A stretch of 14,677 nt of DNA from Verrucomicrobia bacterium 12-59-8. GTDB taxonomy: Bacteria; Verrucomicrobiota; Verrucomicrobiae; Verrucomicrobiales; Verrucomicrobiaceae. The notes below the pieces were generated by a model. That model worked only from the letters and a program-made list of their open reading frames with translations. It was not told the DNA's origin and made no database searches. Positions 8,765 to 14,677 of the stretch are shown here, piece after piece. The translations under genes and the position numbers were made by a program. Where the stretch lies: NCBI GenBank assembly GCA_002279765.1, contig NCCR01000111.1, positions 1 through 14,677 on the forward strand. The letters are read 5' to 3'. Positions within the stretch are counted from its first letter, which is position 1. Every line of letters begins with the position of its first letter.

Positions 8765-10072
8765 ATGAAGCTCCCGCCCCACCTGCTCGACGAAATCATT
8801 CTCTCACTCGGAGAGGTGTTTGTGGGCAAAAGGTATGCAGACAAGGTGATCGAATTCACCTTCAAAAGGCACCGCAAGTGGGGCAGCCGGGACCGCCGCA
8901 TTTTTGCGGAGTCGATCTATGAGTGCGTGCGCTGGTGGCGCTGGTTCTGGTATCTGGCAGGACTGCCGGACGAGGAGCACACGCAGCCGGAGAACATCAC
9001 ACCAGAGCGTTTGTGGCGTGTGTGGGCTGCTTATTGGATTTCCAACGGTCGTGATCTGCCCCAGGATGAAAACGCACCCGAGGTGAAGCCCGAGGACGTA
9101 CAGAAACGTGCCAAAGACGGTGCATCTCCTGCGATCCGTGCGGCGATTCCCGACTGGCTGGAAGCGCGCGGTAGTCGTGAGCTTGGTGCTGGCTGGCCGG
9201 CGCTACGCGAGTCGCTGAATCTCCCTGCGGATGTCTTCATGCGCGTGAACACGATCAAAAACGACCGTCGCTCCCTGCGTGAACGGCTGGGCCAGGAAGG
9301 CTACGAAACCGAAGCCGTCGATCAGGTGCCCAGCGCACTGCGTCTGAAGCAGCGGGCGAATTTGTTTGGCACCGACTCTTACAAGGCCGGCTTGTTTGAA
9401 GTGCAGGACGCTGCCTCTCAGCTCATCGCGCCGTTTTTGCAGCCGGAACCCGGCATGAGAGTGATCGATGCCTGCGCGGGTGGCGGTGGCAAGGCTCTGC
9501 ACATGGCGGCGATCATGCGCAACAAGGGCCGCCTGCTGGCGCTGGACGTGCATGCGTGGAAACTGGCAGAGCTGCGCAAGCGGGCCTCACGCGCCGGGGT
9601 GGACATCATCGAAGCACGAGAGATCGAAGGCTCCAAGACCGTGAAACGCCTCGCGCAAAAAGCCGACCGCGTGCTGCTCGACGTCCCCTGCTCCGGTATG
9701 GGCGTGCTGCGCCGCAATCCCGATGCGAAGTGGAAACTGAGCGATGTCGAAATCGACCGCCTCATCGCTTTGCAGGCCGAAATTCTCGAAAGCTACAGCC
9801 GCATGGTCGCTCCCGGCGGCAAGCTCGTCTATGCCACCTGCAGCATCCTGCCCAGCGAAAACGAACTCCAGGTCCAAGCCTTCCTGGCCAAACACGGTGA
9901 AGACTGGACCCTCGAAGAGGAACTGCACCGTACTCCTGAAACCGGCGCGTTCGATGGCTTTTACGCAGCGCGCTTGATGAGAAAGGCTGCCGAAAAGAAT
10001 GACGAAACCAAGGTGGCCGATGTCGAAGAAGCTCCGAATGACGAAGCTGTTCCGAATGCTCCAGGCGCTTAG
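8765..10072 (+). CDS. RsmB/NOP-family RNA (cytosine-C5) methyltransferase
   Basis: 435 residues. It transfers methyl from SAM to C5 of a cytosine in RNA, most likely 16S rRNA. Residues about 1-65 resemble the NusB-like N-terminal domain of RsmB (e.g. 'KWGSRDRRIFAESIYECV', 39-55). The catalytic domain shows 'VFMRVNT' (157-163), 'GLFEVQDAASQLIA' (209-222), motif I DACAGGGGKALHMAA (235-249), motif IV DVPCSGMG (306-313, Cys309) and motif VI ATCSILPSEN (357-366, Cys359). Cys359 is the expected nucleophile and Cys309 the expected release residue. Motif I has GGGGKA where E. coli-like enzymes have APGGKT. The acidic tail after about residue 408 is encoded by repeat DNA (see repeat at 10034). It begins 64 nt after the PEP-CTERM gene on the same strand. 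The family is secure; the exact target base is not known. Confidence 0.93.
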   Translation: MKLPPHLLDEIILSLGEVFVGKRYADKVIEFTFKRHRKWGSRDRRIFAESIYECVRWWRWFWYLAGLPDEEHTQPENITPERLWRVWAAYWISNGRDLPQDENAPEVKPEDVQKRAKDGASPAIRAAIPDWLEARGSRELGAGWPALRESLNLPADVFMRVNTIKNDRRSLRERLGQEGYETEAVDQVPSALRLKQRANLFGTDSYKAGLFEVQDAASQLIAPFLQPEPGMRVIDACAGGGGKALHMAAIMRNKGRLLALDVHAWKLAELRKRASRAGVDIIEAREIEGSKTVKRLAQKADRVLLDVPCSGMGVLRRNPDAKWKLSDVEIDRLIALQAEILESYSRMVAPGGKLVYATCSILPSENELQVQAFLAKHGEDWTLEEELHRTPETGAFDGFYAARLMRKAAEKNDETKVADVEEAPNDEAVPNAPGA

Positions 10073-10105
10073 GCCTTCGAGCTTCGGATTTCATTCGTCA
10101 TTCGG
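10034..10105. repeat. REP-like palindromic repeat overlapping the methyltransferase 3' end
   Basis: CCGAATGACGAA at 10034-10045 has a perfect 12-bp inverted copy, TTCGTCATTCGG, at 10094-10105. A shorter inverted pair, CGAAGCT (10042-10048) and AGCTTCG (10080-10086), is nested inside. A further direct copy of GAATGACGAA occurs upstream at 9997-10006. The left arm lies inside the coding sequence, the stop codon (10070-10072) lies in the loop, and the right arm is downstream. It resembles dispersed intergenic repeats of Verrucomicrobiota and Planctomycetota genomes (from memory). It could also act as a 3' mRNA hairpin. Confidence 0.75.
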
Positions 10106-10179
10106 GAATTCGAGATTGATTCGCTGCGCTCACCCTCCGGGCTCCCTACGGTCGTCTGTCTCGCTTCGCTCGGCATTTT
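10106..10179. other. Non-coding spacer with repeat-like, low-complexity sequence
   Basis: The gap between the palindrome and the FmdB-like gene has CGCT-rich segments (TTCGCTGCGCTCACC near 10119, CTCGCTTCGCTCGG at about 10160-10173). They look like the flank of a dispersed repeat unit and I see no coding or RNA gene. Convergent transcription from both neighbours ends here; no clear U-tract terminator is visible. Confidence 0.4.
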
Positions 10180-10407
10180 CTAATGGCACCCACACCCCGT
10201 GCCGCACGAGCCACCGCCGCTTGAGGTTTGGGAGCCGCCGCTGCTGCCGCCCATCATTCCAGTGCCGCCGATGGGGACGCGACGCACAGGTTGACCGCTG
10301 TCAGGGTGCTGCGTGAGAGCGTTGTCCTTCATACTCTGACGGACTTCGAAGCGCTTGGTGGGTTCGCCTTCAAACTGGGGGATGGTTTCGTAAACGTAGG
10401 TGGGCAT
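10180..10407 (-). CDS. FmdB-like small protein lacking the zinc-ribbon cysteines
   Basis: 75 residues from the ATG at 10405-10407 (MPTYVYET). An upstream in-frame ATG at 10437 is rejected because the extra residues come from a short repeat. The N-terminal MPTYVYE, then RFEVRQSMKD (about 19-28), 'LTQHPDSGQPVRRVPIGG' (30-47) align by eye with FmdB regulatory/zinc-ribbon proteins. Those usually read MPTYEYxCxxCGxxFE...LxxCPxCGGxVRRxxxGG. Here both CxxC pairs are absent (ETIPQFEG and HPDSG in their place). A Gly/Ser-rich tail ends in SCGTGCGCH, the only cysteines. The protein may bind metal through this tail instead, but that is inference. Function is unknown. It is separated from the MFS gene by a terminator, so it probably has its own promoter. 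Confidence 0.75.
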   Translation of the reverse strand: MPTYVYETIPQFEGEPTKRFEVRQSMKDNALTQHPDSGQPVRRVPIGGTGMMGGSSGGSQTSSGGGSCGTGCGCH

Positions 10408-10412
10408 GGAGA

Positions 10413-10449
10413 TCAAAGTTTCAGGTTTAAGGTTCAAAGTTTCAAGTTC
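10413..10449. repeat. Short tandem repeat (TCAAAGTTTCA unit, period 21)
   Basis: TCAAAGTTTCAGGTTT at 10413-10428 recurs as TCAAAGTTTCAAGTTC at 10434-10449, 21 nt apart. It lies directly upstream of the FmdB-like start and forms its leader on the minus strand. It resembles GTTTCAAG-type dispersed intergenic sequence. Confidence 0.6.
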
Positions 10450-10462
10450 CTTGCAAGGTGAG

Positions 10463-10495
10463 AAATAAAAACGGCGTCCCGGTGAGGGGACGCCG
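10463..10495 (-). terminator. Rho-independent terminator of the MFS transporter gene
   Basis: A perfect 9-bp stem, CGGCGTCCC (10472-10480) with GGGACGCCG (10487-10495), closes a 6-nt loop. Read on the minus strand it is followed by TTTTTATTT (10471-10463). It lies 24 nt after the MFS stop codon, which makes the assignment clear. Confidence 0.92.
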
Positions 10496-10518
10496 CGTGG
10501 GAGAGTTGGAGAAGCGGA

Positions 10519-12096
10519 TCAGGCTTTCTCGCCAGCCATCTCTTCGTCGATGGTCAGCGGTTTGTAGCCGCCGATGGACTTGAAGTAGGCCAGGAGGAGG
10601 AGATAGATCACCGCCATCGTGCCGGGGATGTAGGAGTCAAACTTCAGTGTCTTGCGGTCGCCCTGCTGGTCGGCCAACACGACAGCCTGCTGATCTGGGG
10701 TCTTTTCCTTGGCTTCCTTGGCTTCGGAGAGCTTCTTGCCATCAAGGCCGACAGCGGCGGTTGCTTCCAGATTGAGAAACTTGCTCGGAGCTTCGGCCTT
10801 GTATGTTTCGTAGAGGGCTGGGCTGGAGGCTTTCAAGGACTCACCGGCGAAGCGATCCTTGGTGTAGCCGAGGCCAGGACCACCAATGATGCCTGCGGAG
10901 AGCATGCCGATACCACCCATGATGGAGATGGCCACAGCGCCGGTGCGCGGGAAGCGATCAGAAGCGACGGCGAGCATCGTAGGCCAGAAGAAGGTCTTGC
11001 CAAAAGCATAGACGCCGAGGGCGATGAGCGCGGTGGTGAAGGTGTTCATACCAGCAGCCAGCGTGAGGCCGCCGCAGGCGAGTGCTGAACAGACGCAAAG
11101 CAGGCCGATGGGGGAGAGCTTGAGTGTTTTCTCGATCCAGTGGGCGCAGAAGCGCAGGCCGAACATGATGGCGGAGGTCCAGAGGAAGAGGGCCTTGCCC
11201 TGCTCAGGGGTGAACAGGTTGCCGGTGATGTTCTGGATCCAGCCATCCGTGCCGAGTTCGACCGCACCAACGAGGGCGTGGGTGACAAACAGGACGAAGA
11301 GAACGAACGAGCCGAGCGAGAACTTGGTGAGCACACCCACGGCGATCAGCACAACGCCGCCAGTGGCGTAGCCGAGGTTCTTGGCGAGCGCGGGCTCAAG
11401 GCTGAGCACGTCCTTGAAGAAGCCTTCTGCGAAGAAGGAAAGAAGGAAGCAGGCCACAGCACCGCCGAGGATGCCGACGTCCTTGAGCATGTTGCCGAAG
11501 CTGACACCCTTGGCCGCAGCCGCAGATTGTGGGAACTTCTGGCCCATGAACATGAGGCCGTAAATGACGGTCGGGATGAGATAGAGCGCGAGCTGGATGC
11601 GCCAGTTGATCTCCAGTTTATCGTCAAGGAACCAGCCGATGATCACACCGATCACCATACCGGCAGGCCATGAGGCGTGCAGGATGTTGAGGTAATGGGT
11701 GCGGTTTTCCGGGAAGAGCGTAGCGACGAGCGGATTGGCCACGGCTTCCAAAGTGCCATTCGCAAAAGCGAAGATGAACATGCCGAGGGAAAGCACCATG
11801 AAGGCACTGCTGCCGCTGGCGGTGAAGGTGACGAGCGCGGAGACGATGTGCAGGAGGAAGGCCACCACGACGAGCTTGCCGTAGCCGATCTTGTCCACTA
11901 CGACACCCCCGAGGATGATGCCGAAGCAGAAGCCGTTGAATCCCATGCCGCCGATGGCGCCGAGCTGCGCACCGGTGAAGCCGAACTCCTTGGCCCAGTT
12001 GTCAAAGATGCCGCCGCGGATGGCGAAGCCGACGCCGGCCGCGAGAATGGCCATGAAGCCGGCCCAGAGAAGTCTCATTCGATTGTTTTCGCTCAT
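10519..12096 (-). CDS. MFS transporter
   Basis: 525 residues from the ATG at 12094-12096 ([14 protein letters not shown]). A longer frame starting at 12285 adds 63 residues with no membrane character and is rejected. The protein is a 12-helix inner-membrane secondary transporter. Visible segments include TM1 (9-26), TM2 (42-64), TM3 (75-93), TM4 (97-115), TM5 (143-157), TM6 (168-184), and later TM segments up to 487-505. MFS motif A appears after TM2 ([12 protein letters not shown], 63-74). The segment '[19 protein letters not shown]' (114-132) and '[15 protein letters not shown]' (136-150) resembles FucP-like sugar symporters, so a sugar or organic solute is plausible, but the substrate is not determinable. 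Residues about 412-487 between TM11 and TM12 form a long soluble loop, predicted periplasmic. A terminator follows. The leader is CU-rich with no Shine-Dalgarno. Confidence 0.9.
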   Translation of the reverse strand: MSENNRMRLLWAGFMAILAAGVGFAIRGGIFDNWAKEFGFTGAQLGAIGGMGFNGFCFGIILGGVVVDKIGYGKLVVVAFLLHIVSALVTFTASGSSAFMVLSLGMFIFAFANGTLEAVANPLVATLFPENRTHYLNILHASWPAGMVIGVIIGWFLDDKLEINWRIQLALYLIPTVIYGLMFMGQKFPQSAAAAKGVSFGNMLKDVGILGGAVACFLLSFFAEGFFKDVLSLEPALAKNLGYATGGVVLIAVGVLTKFSLGSFVLFVLFVTHALVGAVELGTDGWIQNITGNLFTPEQGKALFLWTSAIMFGLRFCAHWIEKTLKLSPIGLLCVCSALACGGLTLAAGMNTFTTALIALGVYAFGKTFFWPTMLAVASDRFPRTGAVAISIMGGIGMLSAGIIGGPGLGYTKDRFAGESLKASSPALYETYKAEAPSKFLNLEATAAVGLDGKKLSEAKEAKEKTPDQQAVVLADQQGDRKTLKFDSYIPGTMAVIYLLLLAYFKSIGGYKPLTIDEEMAGEKA

Positions 12097-12329
12097 AGAG
12101 GGAGGAGTGGAGTGTGTGTTGGTTGGTGGGATAGTTGTCGGGAACGGGCGTGTTTTAGGTGCCCCGCCTCTGGGCGACAAGGAAAAAGTGATCTCAACGA
12201 TGAGAAGTTGCCAGATTGCGCTGCGGAGAGAACTACAAATCGCGTCCGGGTAAGTAGATAGATGGCGTGGCTGAAGACCTCGCATCTATGGGCACCGGCC
12301 TGGATGTGGTCCAAGAACTGTAGAAGTTT
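12097..12329. other. Non-coding stretch upstream of the MFS gene
   Basis: Apart from the promoter candidate, this stretch holds a 7-bp inverted repeat, ATAGATG (12258-12264) with CATCTAT (12283-12289), and a short GTAGAA/TTCTAC dyad at 12320-12333 just after the remnant's stop. I see no gene or RNA in it. Confidence 0.4.
12152..12180 (-). promoter_or_regulatory. Candidate promoter of the MFS gene
   Basis: On the minus strand TTGTCG (12180-12175) and TAAAAC (12157-12152) are spaced by exactly 17 nt, each matching 4 of 6 consensus positions. Transcription would start near 12145, giving a leader of about 50 nt before the ATG at 12096. This is consensus matching by eye only. Confidence 0.35.
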
Positions 12330-12590
12330 CTACCCTTTGAGAAATTCCGCGTAGTAGGTGCGTGCGAGCATTTGCCACGGGATATTCGCACCGTTGTCGG
12401 TGAGCCGCGTCTGCAATTTATCCGGGGCGTTCGCAAAATCCTGGCCAGTGAACTGAAACAGGGTGGGGCGTGAACGGCATGGCCTATGTCATTGTCATTC
12501 AGATAGGATGTGGTCCTTGAGCGCCTCGCGCACATTCTCCGCCGCGTGCAGGCATGAGGTCTCATGAAAACCACACCATCCAGATGGGAA
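12330..12590 (-). pseudogene. Coding remnant interrupted by two in-frame stops
   Basis: In one minus-strand frame the sequence reads like real protein, broken by TGA-CAA-TGA (12497-12489). The upstream piece (12495 to about 12590) ends SCLHAAENVREALKDHILSE. The downstream piece (12470-12330) starts RPTLFQFTGQDFANAPDKLQ and ends 'IPWQMLARTYYAEFLKG' before TAG at 12332-12330. Third codon positions of the downstream piece are mostly G or C, as in neighbouring genes. No plausible start codon, and the frame upstream merges into antisense of the thioredoxin gene. 'ENVREALKDHI' recalls the C-terminus of HicB-type antitoxins, but that match is weak. Alternatively these are ends of two different decayed genes. 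Confidence 0.4.
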
Positions 12591-12612
12591 CGACGGAGCA
12601 TATGAAGGGGCG

Positions 12613-13059
12613 CTATTTAGCCGCTGATTTGAGTGTGCCGACCTTCGCTTCCAGCTTGCTGAGCAGTTTGGGATCATACCCCACCCAGCGGGTGACTTCC
12701 TTGCCCTCGCTGTCGAGCAGAACGAGGGTTGGATAGCCATTGACCTTGAATTTTTTCCCCAGTGCATCGTTCTGCGCCTTGGTTTTCTTCGGCAGGGGCG
12801 TTCCATGCGGGAAGTCTAGCTCGACGAGCACGAGGTTTTCCTTGGCGAACTTCTTGAAGGCGGATTTAGAGAAGACCTCTGCGTCCAGTTGCATGCAGTA
12901 GCCGCACCAGTCGGAGCCGGTGAAGTCCAGCAGCACCATCTTTTTGGCCTCCTTTGCCTTGGTGAGCGATTTTTCATAGTCATCATCCCAGCCAGTTTTG
13001 GCCAGCACGGAGGTGGCGAGGGTGAGGAGGGAGAGGGTGGTCAGCAGCCAGGTTTTCAT
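12613..13059 (-). CDS. Secreted thioredoxin-family protein (CGYC)
   Basis: 148 residues from the ATG at 13057-13059. A longer frame to 13137 is rejected because this start gives a clean signal peptide: MKTWLLTTLSLLTLATSVLA, cleavage near residue 20 before KTGWDDD. The mature protein is therefore probably periplasmic. The thioredoxin fold is shown by 'KKMVLLDFTGSDWCGYCMQL' with the redox pair Cys52-Cys55, by 'NLVLVELDFP' (75-84), and by the cis-proline loop NGYPTLVLLD (107-116, Pro110). The form resembles single-domain thioredoxin_7/DsbD-C-like proteins common in Verrucomicrobiota and Bacteroidota. It probably reduces or isomerises disulfides in exported proteins; its partner is not visible. 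The leader (CCATTCCCTCCACATACCCT) has no Shine-Dalgarno. It stands alone on the minus strand, divergent from the tRNA-Thr/tuf unit. Confidence 0.9.
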   Translation of the reverse strand: MKTWLLTTLSLLTLATSVLAKTGWDDDYEKSLTKAKEAKKMVLLDFTGSDWCGYCMQLDAEVFSKSAFKKFAKENLVLVELDFPHGTPLPKKTKAQNDALGKKFKVNGYPTLVLLDSEGKEVTRWVGYDPKLLSKLEAKVGTLKSAAK

Positions 13060-13204
13060 AGGGTATGTGGAGGGAATGGATTTCTCGCGCAGAGAGTATG
13101 AACGTGCCCCGCGGCAGCCAAGATAAAAAATCACCACGCCCAGGCAGGGGCCTTTCAGGGCTTCAGGAGGAGCCCGGATCTTTCGAGAAGAATCGAAATA
13201 GTCT

Positions 13205-13232
13205 TTGACAGTGCCCCCAACTGTCCTAGTAT
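13205..13232 (+). promoter_or_regulatory. Promoter of the tRNA-Thr/tuf unit with overlapping dyad
   Basis: A perfect -35 TTGACA (13205-13210) is followed after 16 nt by TAGTAT (13227-13232, 4 of 6 positions). It is the best sigma70-type match in the window and points towards the tRNA and tuf. A perfect dyad GACAGT (13207-13212) / ACTGTC (13220-13225), with a 7-nt centre, overlaps the -35 and the spacer and could be an operator. Confidence 0.65.
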
Positions 13233-13251
13233 CGCGCCACTTTTTCGGAAA

Positions 13252-13309
13252 AAAGCCGGGGTGTATTGTCTCCTGACGCCAGTCATGGAGGCTTTCATGT
13301 CCCGGTTTT
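13252..13309 (+). promoter_or_regulatory. Structured leader hairpin upstream of tRNA-Thr
   Basis: AAAGCCGGG (13252-13260) pairs with CCCGGTTTT (13301-13309) with one G-U pair. An inner stem, TCCTGAC (13271-13277) with GTCA-T-GGA (13282-13289, one bulged T), closes loop GCCA. The right arm ends in TTTTCTTG, so it could act as an attenuator-like terminator, a processing site, or a stable leader structure. Folding was done by eye. Confidence 0.4.
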
Positions 13310-13355
13310 CTTGTCGAAAGAGGAGGAGGTTTCTCACAGAACCGCCGCAGGTTAC

Positions 13356-13430
13356 GCTGTTATAGCTCAGTGGTAGAGCACGTCCTTGGTAAGGACGAGG
13401 TCGAGGGTTCAAGTCCCTCTAACAGCTCCA
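13356..13430 (+). tRNA. tRNA-Thr (anticodon GGT)
   Basis: 75 nt including an encoded CCA. The acceptor arm GCTGTTA (13356-13362) pairs with TAACAGC (13420-13426). The D stem is GCTC/GAGC, the anticodon stem CGTCC/GGACG with loop TTGGTAA gives anticodon GGT, and the T stem GAGGG/CCCTC carries TTCAAGT. Discriminator T, then CCA (13428-13430). A threonine tRNA directly before tuf is the same order as thrT-tufB in E. coli, so it is probably co-transcribed with tuf and released by RNase processing. Confidence 0.97.
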
Positions 13431-13462
13431 GTGGCTCAAGTCCCTCTAACAGCTCCAGTGGC
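13409..13462 (+). repeat. 27-bp tandem duplication of the tRNA-Thr 3' end
   Basis: Positions 13409-13435 and 13436-13462 are identical and directly adjacent. The unit begins in the T loop (TCAAGTCCCTC), contains the 3' acceptor strand TAACAGC and TCCA, and ends in GTGGC. The second copy lies in the spacer between the tRNA and tuf and is not part of a complete tRNA. Confidence 0.95.
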
Positions 13463-13534
13463 GTATTGTGGGGATCTTCGAAACACGACAAACGAACCAG
13501 TTCCAAGCGCACCCCCTCAACTAACTCCACCCAC

Positions 13535-14677
13535 ATGGCTAAAGAAGCATTCCAACGCAACAAGCCGCACGTCAACATCGGCACGATTGGCCACGTTGAC
13601 CACGGCAAGACCACCCTGACCGCCGCCATCACGACTGTCCTTTCCAAGAAAGGCTTCGCCCAGGCACGTGCATATGATCAGATCGACGCAGCTCCTGAAG
13701 AAAAAGAGCGCGGTATCACGATCAACACCGCCCACGTGGAGTATGAAACCGACAAGCGCCACTATGCGCACGTTGACTGCCCCGGACATGCTGACTATGT
13801 AAAAAACATGATCACTGGTGCCGCCCAGATGGACGGTGGTGTCCTCGTCGTTTCCGCCGCTGACGGCCCGATGCCCCAGACCCGTGAGCACATCTTGCTC
13901 GCCCGTCAGGTTGGCGTTCCTGCCCTTGTGGTGTTCATGAACAAGGTGGACATGGTGGACGATCCAGAACTCCTCGACCTCGTCGAGATGGAAGTTCGAG
14001 ACCTCCTTTCCAAGTACGACTTCCCAGGTGACGACATTCCGATCGTGAAGGGTTCCGCCCTCAAGGCTCTGGAAGGCGATCCTGAGCATGAAGCCAACAT
14101 CCTGAAGCTCATGGATGCCGTGGACAGCTACATCCCGCTGCCTGAGCGTCCGATCGACAAGGATTTCCTCATGCCAGTCGAAGACGTGTTCGCCATCGAA
14201 GGTCGCGGTACTGTCTGCACCGGCCGTGTCGAGCGTGGCATCGTCAAGAAGATGTCCGAAGTCGAAATCGTCGGCATCCGTCCGACCGTCAAGACGACCG
14301 TCACCGACATCGAAATGTTCCGCAAGCTGCTCGACGAAGGTCGTGCCGGCGACAACGTGGGCCTTCTGCTTCGCGGCACGAAGAAGACCGACATCGAGCG
14401 CGGTCAGGTCATCGCCAAGCCCGGTTCCGTGACTCCTCACAAGAAGTTCACCGCCGAGGTGTACGTTCTTTCCAAGGACGAAGGCGGCCGCCACACTCCC
14501 TTCTTCAACAACTACCGCCCACAGTTCTACTTCCGCACCACGGACGTGACCGGCAGCGTGAAGCTTCCTGAAGGTGTTGAAATGGTGATGCCTGGTGACA
14601 ACGTCTCGATCGAAGTCGAGCTGATCACCCCGATCGCCATGGAAAAGACCATCCGTTTCGCTATCCGTGAAGGTGGC
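13535..14677 (+). CDS. tuf: Elongation factor Tu (partial, last residues outside window)
   Basis: 381 codons from the ATG at 13535 to the right edge, about 13-15 short of the usual 394-396. EF-Tu is the cytoplasmic GTPase that delivers aminoacyl-tRNA to the ribosome. GTPase motifs: G1 GHVDHGKT (19-26), switch [13 protein letters not shown] (59-70), G3 DCPGH (81-85), G4 NKVD (136-139) and G5 SALK (174-177). Domain 2 ('[19 protein letters not shown]', 217-235) and domain 3 ('[19 protein letters not shown]', 317-335) are intact, and it breaks at 'RFAIREGG' (374-381). The start ATG is 72 nt after the second tRNA-end copy; its leader ACTAACTCCACCCAC has no Shine-Dalgarno. Long frames on the opposite strand are shadows of its codon bias. 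Only the C-terminus is missing. Confidence 0.98.
   Translation, partial: MAKEAFQRNKPHVNIGTIGHVDHGKTTLTAAITTVLSKKGFAQARAYDQIDAAPEEKERGITINTAHVEYETDKRHYAHVDCPGHADYVKNMITGAAQMDGGVLVVSAADGPMPQTREHILLARQVGVPALVVFMNKVDMVDDPELLDLVEMEVRDLLSKYDFPGDDIPIVKGSALKALEGDPEHEANILKLMDAVDSYIPLPERPIDKDFLMPVEDVFAIEGRGTVCTGRVERGIVKKMSEVEIVGIRPTVKTTVTDIEMFRKLLDEGRAGDNVGLLLRGTKKTDIERGQVIAKPGSVTPHKKFTAEVYVLSKDEGGRHTPFFNNYRPQFYFRTTDVTGSVKLPEGVEMVMPGDNVSIEVELITPIAMEKTIRFAIREGG

Noticed and set aside
12097..12285. 63-residue N-terminal extension of the MFS transporter
   Set aside because: Not membrane-like, rich in Pro/Thr/Ser, and overlaps the promoter candidate; the ATG at 12096 starts a normal MFS N-terminus.
13517..14494. 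325-residue open frame on the minus strand across tuf
   Set aside because: It lies opposite the strongly conserved EF-Tu gene and is a by-product of its codon bias; no recognisable domain.

Overview
The window looks like chromosomal sequence from a Verrucomicrobiota bacterium, probably of the Verrucomicrobiaceae/Prosthecobacter type. This is inferred, not tested. The reasons are a high-GC genome, a very large protein with autotransporter-associated beta-strand repeats that ends in a PEP-CTERM sorting signal, intergenic GAATGACGAA-type palindromic repeats, and almost no Shine-Dalgarno sequences. Both ends are open: an AsmA-like gene runs off the left edge and tuf runs off the right edge.

Region by region. 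(1) Positions 1-3207, minus strand: a compact run of four genes, read from right to left. It holds a conserved hypothetical protein, a membrane-anchored LysM protein, accA (acetyl-CoA carboxylase alpha carboxyltransferase) and an AsmA-like membrane-anchored protein. Gaps are 23, 32 and 83 nt, so this is probably one operon linking fatty-acid supply and envelope functions. (2) Positions 3208-3492: divergent intergenic region. (3) Positions 3493-8700, plus: a 1735-residue exported beta-helix repeat protein with a PEP-CTERM tail. (4) Positions 8765-10072, plus: an RsmB/NOP-type RNA cytosine-C5 methyltransferase whose last codons run into a palindromic repeat. (5) Positions 10180-10407, minus: a short FmdB-like protein that has lost its zinc-ribbon cysteines. 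(6) Positions 10463-12096, minus: an MFS transporter with a textbook intrinsic terminator. (7) Positions 12097-12612: a gene-poor stretch with an in-frame coding remnant broken by two stops. (8) Positions 12613-13059, minus: a secreted thioredoxin-fold protein with CGYC. (9) Positions 13205-14677, plus: a strong promoter with an overlapping dyad, a structured leader, tRNA-Thr(GGT) with a tandem duplication of its 3' end, then tuf (EF-Tu).

Most of this is ordinary housekeeping and envelope biology, and I do not see a defence system, a mobile element or a CRISPR array. The points most worth a second look are the tRNA-Thr/tuf leader (promoter dyad, long hairpin, 27-bp tandem copy of the tRNA 3' end), the repeat-derived C-terminus of the methyltransferase, the cysteine-less FmdB protein, the LysM protein that resembles an L,D-transpeptidase without its catalytic residues, and the pyrimidine-rich, SD-less leaders shared by several genes.
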